A program made the position numbers and the translations under genes. Below the pieces are notes generated by a model. It worked only from the letters and a program-made list of their open reading frames with translations, ran no database searches and had not been told where the DNA came from. From Alphaproteobacteria bacterium (lineage in GTDB: Bacteria > Pseudomonadota > Alphaproteobacteria > ATCC43930 > CGMCC-115725): a DNA stretch of 43,824 bases. The stretch is from positions 1 to 43,824 of the forward strand of contig JASHOB010000117.1 in NCBI GenBank assembly GCA_030041335.1, given 5' to 3'. Below, piece after piece: positions 26,165 to 33,514 of this stretch (position 1 is its first letter; each line of letters begins with the position of its first letter).

Positions 26165-27150
26165 GCCGCGTGGCGCTGTTGCGCGGCACCGGCGAGACGC
26201 AGCACCGCCTCGACCATGCCTTCGGATGTCGCCTGGTTGGTGCCGGCGATGTCGAGCGCACTGCCGTGTGCCACCGACGAGAACAGGACGTTCGTGCCGA
26301 TGACAAGGCCCGCGATGCGGTTCGGCGCCAACAATTTTGAGGTGATGTGGCCCTGATCGTGGATCATGACGACAAAGGCGTCATAACCGCCGCGGCGGAA
26401 CATGATATCGGCGCCGACCGGTCCGTCGACGCGAATGCCGGCGGCACGCGCAGCATCGAGCGCGGGCGCGATAAATCGGATTTCCTCGTCGCCGAACATG
26501 CCGTCCTCGCCGGCGTGCGGGTTGAGGCCCGACACGCAGATGCGCGGTGATGCTATGCCGAGCCGGCGTAGGGTCCGGTCGGTCTCGGCAACCACCTTGC
26601 GTACCCTTTCCTCGGTGATGAGCTTGACGGCACGGGCGATGCTGACATGCAGCGTTGTGTGGACGATGCGCATGTCGTCGAAGCAATGCATCAGGAACAC
26701 ATCTTCTTCCGGCACGCCGGCACAGCGCGCTACGAAACTGGGATTGCCGTCGAACGCAATGCCGGCATCGCGGATCGAGGTCTCGGTGATCGGCGCCGCC
26801 ACCACCGCGTCGACGGCGCCGGCGAGTGCTGCTTCCGTCGCGAGCCTTACGGCGGCATAAGCTGCGCGACCGTGATTCGCCGCGACCTTTCCGATAGCGA
26901 GTGGTCCGCCGAGATCGCCCGGATCGAGTATCAGCACGCCGTTGGCCGACCAGTCGATCGTGCCAGCGGTTTTGAACGCGCGAAATGTCGGCGCGAGGCC
27001 ACAGAGCGTCGCGTGCCTTGCCACAAATCCCGCATCGCCCACGAGCACGGGCTTCGCCACCGCGCAAACCCGTGGATCAAGCGCCGCCTTGAGCGCGACT
27101 TCGGGCCCGATGCCGGCGGGATCGCCGATGCTGATCGCGACCTTATGCAT
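26161..27150 (-). CDS. pdxA: PdxA-family dehydrogenase (4-hydroxythreonine-4-phosphate dehydrogenase or cis-dihydrodiol dehydrogenase)
   Basis: A 329-residue protein starting MHKVAISIGDPAGIGPEVALKA, the PdxA family opening. The three metal-binding histidines sit in MRIVHTTLHVS, GLNPHAGEDGMFG and MIHDQGHITSK. PdxA oxidises 4-phosphohydroxythreonine in vitamin B6 synthesis, but the family also holds TphB, which oxidises the cis-dihydrodiol of terephthalate. Here the gene follows a phthalate-type Rieske oxygenase on the same strand (133 bp). No pyridoxine gene (pdxJ), ksgA or DUF1537 kinase is near. I therefore favour a catabolic, TphB-like role by context. The family call is sure, the reaction is not, and the symbol names the family only. 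Confidence 0.88.
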   Translation of the reverse strand: MHKVAISIGDPAGIGPEVALKAALDPRVCAVAKPVLVGDAGFVARHATLCGLAPTFRAFKTAGTIDWSANGVLILDPGDLGGPLAIGKVAANHGRAAYAAVRLATEAALAGAVDAVVAAPITETSIRDAGIAFDGNPSFVARCAGVPEEDVFLMHCFDDMRIVHTTLHVSIARAVKLITEERVRKVVAETDRTLRRLGIASPRICVSGLNPHAGEDGMFGDEEIRFIAPALDAARAAGIRVDGPVGADIMFRRGGYDAFVVMIHDQGHITSKLLAPNRIAGLVIGTNVLFSSVAHGSALDIAGTNQATSEGMVEAVLRLAGAAQQRHAA

Positions 27151-27283
27151 GCGAAGTCCCGATTAGCATGAGCGCCATGGATCCCTCAACTCTTCGCTCC
27201 GCGGAGGCGAGCGCACCGCCCGGAACATCGGCAGACGAGCAGTCGAGAGGCCCACCACGTGGTTCCAGCCGCACAACCATTTG

Positions 27284-28558
27284 TCACACCGTCACGGGTT
27301 CGCTGAACAATTCAGGGAACAGGCCGGCGCGCGCCCCTTCCTGGAAGGGCGTGCCACACGGCAATTCGATGGCGCAAGAACGGACCTGCTGCGCCGTCAC
27401 GTCGAGGCCGGGAATCTCGCCGCCGCTGCGATTGGCCGTGGCCGCGCGCATCAGCGTTCTGCGCATCATCACGATGCCGCGGTCCGTGCTGACGAGATTC
27501 TCGAGACTACGATCCACGATCGGACCCATACTTTCTTGGAGTGACGCGTCCTGCATGCCAATGCCTTCGACGCCGCTATAGAGGATGCCCGCCTTCTGCG
27601 CGTTGCGGTCCATCAGATAGTCATTCGCCTTGTTGGCCTGTGGCACGAAGGTACCGGGAACGTATCTGACATGGATGCCGTGGCCAGCCTCCATCGCGGC
27701 GCGTTCGCGATCGGTCAAGGGCCGGCGCGGATGATAGGATAGGCTCCAGGCCCAGCAATGCTCGTCGTCAATCGGAACCCAGGCGTGACCGCTGACCGGG
27801 TTGCCCCCGCGCGGCGGGATAAGCGTGTAGAACGGCGCGAGCCATGGCGTGATCCGCCAATAATAGCGTTCACCATCGATCATGCGGCGCGCAGCGATCA
27901 GCAAGCCCCCAGAAAATTCCTCGATCTCAAACACCGGCGCGCGATCCTGGTCGGTGTACTGGTTGCCTTTGCTGCCGGCGAGAAGCGGATCGTTGCGTAA
28001 TGCGCCACCATGCAGGAAGGCAACGTGGCTTGAATCGATTCCGCCCTCGACCGCTTGCAGGTAATTGCATTCCTGCAAACGCTTCGAGATGAAGCGACGC
28101 TCGCCCGGAACCAGCGACCATTCGTAGGCGGGCGGCGCGGGCTGCAATTCCGGCGGGCCCATATAGGTCCAGATCACCTCGCCCTGCTCGAGACACGGAT
28201 AAGACTTCAGTCGTATGCGCTGGGCATGGTCGGGATGCGAAGGCAGATCCACGCATTGCCCGGTCGTGTCGTACTTCCAGCCGTGATAAGCGCAACGCAG
28301 TCCGCATTCTTCACTGCGGGCAAACCACAACGACACTCGGCGATGCGCGCAAAATTCGTCGATCAAGCCGAGCTTGCCTTCAGTGTCGCGGAACGCGATC
28401 AGCCGCTCGCCAAGAAGCTCCACGCGTACCGGCTGACAGTCGGGACCGGGCAGCTCCCGGGCGAGCAGCGCCGGGATCCAATAGCGGCGGAACAGATCGC
28501 CCATCATGGTCCCGGGTCCCGTCCTGGTCAGCAGTTCGTTTTCCTCGCGGCGATCCAT
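27284..28558 (-). CDS. Rieske non-heme iron oxygenase, alpha subunit (phthalate 4,5-dioxygenase-like)
   Basis: A 424-residue oxygenase. The Rieske cluster ligands are Cys 70, His 72, Cys 89 and His 92 (CAHRR ... CGLRCAYHGWKYD). The mononuclear iron site is His 178 and His 183 (GGIDSSHVAFLHGG) with an Asp in MQDASLQESMGPIVDR, as in phthalate dioxygenases. The start MDRREENELLTRTGPGTMMG matches that group, which needs no beta subunit. It adds O2 to, or demethylates, an aromatic substrate and needs an electron-donor reductase, which is not in the window. ATG 28558 has a GGAG site and lies 11 bp after the binding-protein stop, so import and oxidation are co-transcribed. The frame before 28558 belongs to the upstream gene's shadow. 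Confidence 0.93.
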   Translation of the reverse strand: MDRREENELLTRTGPGTMMGDLFRRYWIPALLARELPGPDCQPVRVELLGERLIAFRDTEGKLGLIDEFCAHRRVSLWFARSEECGLRCAYHGWKYDTTGQCVDLPSHPDHAQRIRLKSYPCLEQGEVIWTYMGPPELQPAPPAYEWSLVPGERRFISKRLQECNYLQAVEGGIDSSHVAFLHGGALRNDPLLAGSKGNQYTDQDRAPVFEIEEFSGGLLIAARRMIDGERYYWRITPWLAPFYTLIPPRGGNPVSGHAWVPIDDEHCWAWSLSYHPRRPLTDRERAAMEAGHGIHVRYVPGTFVPQANKANDYLMDRNAQKAGILYSGVEGIGMQDASLQESMGPIVDRSLENLVSTDRGIVMMRRTLMRAATANRSGGEIPGLDVTAQQVRSCAIELPCGTPFQEGARAGLFPELFSEPVTV

Positions 28559-28569
28559 CGCTCCATCCT

Positions 28570-29745
28570 TCACTTGCGCAATGGGACGCCGGTCGGACCG
28601 CCGACCGCATCCCATCTTTCCCTTTTTGGATTCCAACGTGTCACAATGACATTGTCCAGCGACAGGCCGCGCTGGGGTGACTTGCGAAAATCGTAGATGC
28701 CGTTGACGCCGGCCGCGCCGGTCAGGTGCTGAAGATGGTCAAGGAGTTGCCCGCCATCGGCACCGGGCGGCAGCGCGCGCAAGGCATCGACAACGATATT
28801 GGCCGGTTCCCACCCGAGGACCGAACCCTCATCTGGCCTGATGCCGGCGGCCGCAAACGCGTCATAGAATGCGCGCTGCTTGGCTGCGACCGCCGGCGGC
28901 AAGGGAATTCTCGGATCGCCGTCGATCGGCCATTCCGGCGCCGGCAGATAGAGCTCTCGAGGCAGGATGGCAGCGAATTGATGCATCTGCGCGTACGTCA
29001 TGTTGCCGCCGGTGGTGCCGACCGGCACGATGAACCCGGCCTGGATCATGGCGCGGAACACCGTCGCGATCGGGGAGCCGGTGCTCCAGGCGATGAAGGC
29101 CTGCGGTTGCGCCGCCTTCACGCGCTCAACTTGCGCCGTAACGCTGACATCGCTGGTGTTGAAATGGACGCGCGCCGCCAATTTGATATCGCGGTTCTCG
29201 GGCAGCGCCAGCAGCTCGTCGAAGCCGCGGTCCGCGTCCTGGCCGGTGGCGTCAGTGCTGGTAATGAGCGCGAGGCGCGTCCAGCCCTTGAAGCGGAAAA
29301 ACCGGATGATTGCCGCGGCCTGGTCGTGCGTCGAGACGCCCGAGGTGAAGACGTGGCTGCCCAAAGGCGGGTGAATGCCCGCCGAAAAGCACCACATCAC
29401 CGGTCCGGTCTTAACCAAGGGCGCCATCGCATTGCAGGCGGCGACATAGGTCGAGCCGAGCATCACGGGGGGATTTGTCGCCAGCGTTGCGGCGGCAAGC
29501 TGCACCGCGAGCTGCGGGCTCGATTGGTCGTCCGCGAACGAGAAATGGACAGGCATGCCGTGAATGCCGCCGGTGCGGTTGACCAGCTGCTCTTCGATCG
29601 CCAGCGCCTCGTGTTCTTGCTTGCCCAGGAATGAGCCGGCGCCCGTCAGCGACAAGGTCACCGGAATGTCGAAAACCTGCGCGGCCTCAACCGGCGCGGC
29701 ACAGCCCACCATCGCGGCCAATGCCGCGGCCAGAATCAATCGCAT
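28570..29745 (-). CDS. HAAT-type periplasmic substrate-binding protein paired with the Rieske oxygenase
   Basis: A 391-residue binding protein with signal MRLILAAALAAMVGCAAPVEAAQ. Blocks are VTLSLTGAGSFLGKQEHEAL, NRTGGIHGMPVHFSFADDQSSP and STHDQAAAIIRFFRFKGW. The order and motifs match the product of 20756-21937 (shared ancestor, moderate divergence). No permease or ATPase lies beside it on this strand, so it likely uses the fused transporter 5 kb away. It is 11 bp upstream of the Rieske gene, tying its ligand to that enzyme. It is divergent from the next binding-protein gene with 48 bp between. Confidence 0.92.
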   Translation of the reverse strand: MRLILAAALAAMVGCAAPVEAAQVFDIPVTLSLTGAGSFLGKQEHEALAIEEQLVNRTGGIHGMPVHFSFADDQSSPQLAVQLAAATLATNPPVMLGSTYVAACNAMAPLVKTGPVMWCFSAGIHPPLGSHVFTSGVSTHDQAAAIIRFFRFKGWTRLALITSTDATGQDADRGFDELLALPENRDIKLAARVHFNTSDVSVTAQVERVKAAQPQAFIAWSTGSPIATVFRAMIQAGFIVPVGTTGGNMTYAQMHQFAAILPRELYLPAPEWPIDGDPRIPLPPAVAAKQRAFYDAFAAAGIRPDEGSVLGWEPANIVVDALRALPPGADGGQLLDHLQHLTGAAGVNGIYDFRKSPQRGLSLDNVIVTRWNPKRERWDAVGGPTGVPLRK

Positions 29746-29793
29746 CGGCCCATTCTATCAGTGTAGGCTGCCGACAAAAGCTGGGAGGGACGC

Positions 29794-30978
29794 ATGTATT
29801 GTCGCATGTCTGCTGTGGTGGCGATCGCAATCCAGGCTACGGCACCCGCATTGGCCGAGAACGTGCCCGGCGTCACCGCGACCGAGATCAAGATCGGCCA
29901 GACCATGCCCTATAGCGGCCCTCTCTCCGCCTGGGGCACGGTCGGCCGGACCGAGGCGCTTTATTTCCGGATGATCAACGACCAGGGGGGCATCAACGGC
30001 CATAAGATCGACCTGATCAGCGTCGACGATGCTTACAGCCCGCCCAAAACTGTCGAGCAGGTCCGACGGCTGGTGGAGCAGGAGGAGGTCGCGTTCATTT
30101 TCAACGGTGTCGGCGTCGCCTCGAACTTTGCCGTGCGAAAGTACCTGAACGACCGCGGCGTTCCCCAGCTCTTCGCCTACGCGCCGGCTGAGGCGTTCAA
30201 CGACCCGAAGCATTTCCCCTGGTCGATCCCCTATCTGCCGAGCCTGTACATGAGCGGGCGAATGGCGGCGCGCTACTTTCTGAAGCACGCTCCCACCGGC
30301 AAGATCGCCGTGATCTACCAGAACGACGAGTCTGGGCGCGAGCATGTGCGCGGCCTCAAGGATGGGCTTGGCGATCGCGCCGCAACCATGATCGTCAGGG
30401 AAGCGAGCTACGAGCTGAGTGATCCGACCGTGGACACGCAGATCGTGGCGCTGCAGGCGTCGGGCGCGGATACGTTTTACAATGCTGCCGCGCTCAAATT
30501 CGCATCGCAGTCCATTCGAAAATCCGCCGAGCTCGGCTGGAAGCCGCTGCAATTCCTCTCCTACACCTCGGCATCGGTGGCGGCGGTGTTAAAGCCGGCG
30601 GGATTGAAGAACGCTGTCGGTATCGTCTCGGCCGCGGTCGCCAAGGATTTCACGGACCCGCTTTGGAGGGATGATCCGGCAACCAAGGACTATCGCGCTT
30701 GGATCGCGAAATACGATCCCAAGGCCGACCCGGCCGACGGTTTCGTCGCCGCGGGTTACACCGCACCAATGGTCTTGATCCAGGTCTTGAAGCAATGCGG
30801 CAGCGACCTGTCGCGCGCGAACATCATCCACCAGGCCGCCAACCTGCACGACGTGAAACTGCCGTGGCTCTTGCCGGGTATTACCTTCAGCACCAGTCCG
30901 ACCGATTATCAAGGCATCAAAACGATGCGCTTCCTGCGCTTCAACGGCGACCGTTGGGTGTTGCTAAACGACGACTGA
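29794..30978 (+). CDS. HAAT-type periplasmic substrate-binding protein
   Basis: A 394-residue binding protein. The short signal MYCRMSAVVAIAIQATAPALA leads to ENVPGVTATEIKIGQTMPYSG, the classic start of this family. It also has INDQGGINGHKIDLISVDDAY, IFNGVGVASNFAVRKYLN and VIYQNDESGREHVRGLKDGL. It is a different subgroup from the two paralogous pairs in the window. GGGAGG sits ahead of ATG 29794. It is alone on its strand: no transporter subunit follows, and its 3' end overlaps the convergent VOC gene by 15 bp. Confidence 0.93.
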   Translation: MYCRMSAVVAIAIQATAPALAENVPGVTATEIKIGQTMPYSGPLSAWGTVGRTEALYFRMINDQGGINGHKIDLISVDDAYSPPKTVEQVRRLVEQEEVAFIFNGVGVASNFAVRKYLNDRGVPQLFAYAPAEAFNDPKHFPWSIPYLPSLYMSGRMAARYFLKHAPTGKIAVIYQNDESGREHVRGLKDGLGDRAATMIVREASYELSDPTVDTQIVALQASGADTFYNAAALKFASQSIRKSAELGWKPLQFLSYTSASVAAVLKPAGLKNAVGIVSAAVAKDFTDPLWRDDPATKDYRAWIAKYDPKADPADGFVAAGYTAPMVLIQVLKQCGSDLSRANIIHQAANLHDVKLPWLLPGITFSTSPTDYQGIKTMRFLRFNGDRWVLLNDD

Positions 30979-31542
30979 TTCCTTCTTCTGCCGCGCGATG
31001 CGCTCGATGCGGGCCTTGAGTTCGGGCGACGGCCAATCCTCCAGCAGCCAGTCCGGCAGCGGCTCGCCCGGCTTGCTCAACGGCAGGGCCTCGTCCGTGT
31101 CATCCCGCCCGTTCGGGAACAGTTCCAGCGCGTAAGGCACCTCGAAATAGATTTCGAGCGTGTTGCCATCCGGATCCGCAAAATACAGGCTCCGTTGATT
31201 GACATGGTTGAGCGCGACCTTGACCGCGACACCATGCGCCTGGAGATGGATGTAGGCGTCGCGCAGCGCCGCGTAACTGCCCACCTGAAAGGCTAGATGG
31301 CCTAGCCCGATGCGCCTGCGATCTGGGCGCCCCGCCAAGTCCGGATGGCGGTCGACTTCCGGGTTGGGAGCCTGCCCGATATCCAGGGTGTGGAAATTGT
31401 CGCCCAGGGTCATGAAGACCCCGCCATGCACCGGGTCCTCCTCCGCAATCGCAAAGCCGAGCACATCACGATAGAACCGCTTGGAGACTTCCTGGTCGGC
31501 GACGCTGAGGTAGACATGGCCGATGCGTTCGAGCTTGATCAC
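30964..31542 (-). CDS. VOC superfamily protein (glyoxalase / extradiol dioxygenase fold)
   Basis: A 192-residue protein with one VOC domain. Candidate metal ligands are the His in IGHVYLSVAD, His in NFHTLDI, His in GLGHLAFQVGS and Glu in GNTLEIYFEVP. Two beta-alpha-beta-beta-beta units are visible. A C-terminal tail (from LELFPNGRDD) is rich in acidic residues and prolines. I chose GTG 31542 because GGGAGTG is well spaced and the domain begins right there; the frame extends to 31626 without support. It could be an extradiol ring-cleavage enzyme completing the aromatic route, or a glyoxalase-like protein. Confidence 0.85.
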   Translation of the reverse strand: MIKLERIGHVYLSVADQEVSKRFYRDVLGFAIAEEDPVHGGVFMTLGDNFHTLDIGQAPNPEVDRHPDLAGRPDRRRIGLGHLAFQVGSYAALRDAYIHLQAHGVAVKVALNHVNQRSLYFADPDGNTLEIYFEVPYALELFPNGRDDTDEALPLSKPGEPLPDWLLEDWPSPELKARIERIARQKKESVVV

Positions 31543-31768
31543 GTTGCACTCCCGCTGCGTCACGCAGCTTGTCGGTTGGCGACCGGTGACACGAGTAACC
31601 TTGACTGCCAGATACAGGGGTACCACCTTCCCGATTCAATTCAATAGGGAAGGTTGCGATGACGTGGTGGAGGGATCTGGGCTAACGAGCTCCCGAAATA
31701 GGTGGATTGACGGCGGCGAGGTTCGCAGGTTGCCGAGTCTTTTCGGAGCATAACCGCGATTTCGCACG

Positions 31769-32293
31769 CTAACATTTGGCAAACCGCCTCAGCGCATAGC
31801 AATGGCACCACCAGCCTTCTAGATGTCTTGGAGCGGCTGCCAACAACTGCGACACGGTATCGAGGTCATGGAGCAGACTTCGGCGCACAGGCCCTACGCC
31901 GATCGCGCCCTTTGCCAGAGCGGCACTCGCCTCCTCTTTCATTGCATCAATACGCGGCCGGTACCGGATAAGGGATTGAAGCGTTTCGGCGGATTTGAGT
32001 GCGGCTCCGATAGCCGCTCTCTGAGCGAAGACCGCACTGCCGAATTGTCGAAATTGCTCAACCGAATCCGCGAGGCGTTCTCCTTGGTCAAGGGTTACGG
32101 ATACGATGTAGATGAAGGCGACGACACCGTCGAGGGCAGCGGCCAGCCGTGGGGGACTTTCCACGACGCGCTCAAGCTCAGCGATGGTCACGACCCCGCG
32201 CTCATCCTGGGCACGAGCCGATGTCACGAGTTGGGCGACCAACGCGGTACCGAGAGCGCCGACAAGCGTCTGGCGTCTATCCACGCTTTGCAT
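31769..32293 (-). CDS. Unrecognised exported protein with Tat-like signal
   Basis: A 174-residue product. The N-terminus MQSVDRRQTLVGALGTALVAQLV ending TSARAQ is a twin-arginine-like signal with an AxA cleavage site. The mature part is helical and Ala-rich with no motif I know; it ends WWCHCYALRRFAKC, with three cysteines. Start 32293 is set by GGAGGAATGG upstream; a TTG 12 bp earlier overlaps that site. It lies 18 bp after the stop of the frameshifted DUF190 frame, so it is probably in the same transcript. Confidence 0.6.
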   Translation of the reverse strand: MQSVDRRQTLVGALGTALVAQLVTSARAQDERGVVTIAELERVVESPPRLAAALDGVVAFIYIVSVTLDQGERLADSVEQFRQFGSAVFAQRAAIGAALKSAETLQSLIRYRPRIDAMKEEASAALAKGAIGVGPVRRSLLHDLDTVSQLLAAAPRHLEGWWCHCYALRRFAKC

Positions 32294-32311
32294 CCATTCC
32301 TCCAACCCTGG

Positions 32312-32997
32312 TCAAGATCGCTGCCGGAATAAAGGCAACAATTGAAAATCGTCTGCCTGACGAGTACCGCGATCAGCCGGACGCTGACAAGGTCTTCCGC
32401 TGTTCGGTGGCGCGCCTGCCTTGCAGCTGTCGGGCATGGAACCGTGACGATTCCGCCAAATGGCAGGCACCAAGCGATACGGAAGGTCGAGAATAAAGGC
32501 GCGGGAACCACGCTTCAGCGGCAGCGTTTCGCCGCGGCGGCGGGCGGCGGAATACCGGGAAGACCCGGATGCGATGACGCGCGATTGAGGGAGGCGGCTA
32601 CCGGCAACTGTCGCCTCGATCAGGTGGCAGGCGGATGGCCGCCGAAACGTTCCCTGATGGTTTGAGAAGACCGGTACGGTGGCATCCATACGGGGTGCAC
32701 CTTCGCCGCTTCGCGTAACGAGCCCGCTTTCCATCATCTGATCGAGCGGCGGCAGAAAGGCGTTTATTTTTTCTGCCGCATCAACGATCTCGGTGACGAC
32801 CGGAAGGTCCTCGTGCAACGGCAGGAAATCCGGTTGGCGGAGGGCCGACTGCCCAAAGCCGATCATTCCGGACAGTACCGTCGCACCGGCCAGGTGTTCG
32901 TCCCGAGCCCGGCGATGATCGCTTGATAAAGCGGCTCAAGGGCCGAACCTGTCGGCCGTACCGTGAATATTCGAAGCAGCACGGCATCATGCGGCAT
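32312..32997 (-). pseudogene. DUF190 family gene, second tandem copy, broken by a frameshift
   Basis: From ATG 32997 the frame reads MPHDAVLLRIFTV...LEPLYQAIIA, a DUF190 start, then stops at 32863. The rest of the domain continues one frame over: RARDEHLAGATVLSGMIGFG, then DLPVVTEIVDAAEKINAFLP and LDQMMESGLV, which is the DUF190 core. One base is missing near 32905-32915 relative to an intact gene. After the domain (from about 32690) the frame runs on for ~125 residues of atypical composition to 32312, so the 3' end may also be altered. It overlaps the intact copy by 11 bp. A sequencing or assembly error would look the same. Confidence 0.75.
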
Positions 32998-33319
32998 TTC
33001 CACCGCGCACCCTGCGGCAGTGGATGGACGTTACCTGCTCCAAAGCCACGAGGCCGCTCGTCACCATTTCGTCGATGGTCCAAGGGAGCCCATCAATTCG
33101 CTCCTCCGTATCGACGATCTCGACCACGATCGGCCGGCGCGGACCGGCATCGACATAGAGGGCCGACCGCATGTGCCCGGACGGAGCCAAGAGCACGGTG
33201 GCGCCGCCGAACTTTGCCGGGAGCGCTTTGGCGACAATCGAAGCGTAGAGCGGCCGACCCTCATGCCCATCTTCTTCAGCCACGAAGATCCGACGCAACA
33301 TCTCGTCGACGGGGTTCAT
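32987..33319 (-). CDS. DUF190 family protein
   Basis: A 110-residue protein of the small DUF190 family (PII-like ferredoxin-fold). Diagnostic blocks are RRIFVAEEDGHEGRPLYASIV, KFGGATVL, VVEIVDTEERIDGLPWTIDEM and GLVALEQV. Members often accompany the fluoride exporter gene crcB; I find neither crcB nor a fluoride riboswitch nearby. The ATG has AAGG nine bases upstream. A second, frameshifted copy follows with an 11-bp overlap. The function of the family is not established. Confidence 0.85.
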   Translation of the reverse strand: MNPVDEMLRRIFVAEEDGHEGRPLYASIVAKALPAKFGGATVLLAPSGHMRSALYVDAGPRRPIVVEIVDTEERIDGLPWTIDEMVTSGLVALEQVTSIHCRRVRGGNAA

Positions 33320-33514
33320 GATCGGCGGCCTTCTCCTGGGCGCGATCGGCGTAGCGCCAATTCTAGTGATTCGAGTTTAGCCAGGCACGGCCTTCGCTCA
33401 TATCTCGTGCATCTCGCCAACCCAATGCATGTCGCTCTCGTCGGTCCTCGCGGCAGCGCACGGGGTCCCGCCTCTACGAGAGCGATTAGCGCGCGTCGAT
33501 CCCCAGCCTCGGTT

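Noticed and set aside
33320-33514. Possible crcB gene or fluoride riboswitch upstream of the DUF190 genes
   Set aside because: Neither a CrcB membrane segment nor the conserved riboswitch sequence could be found.
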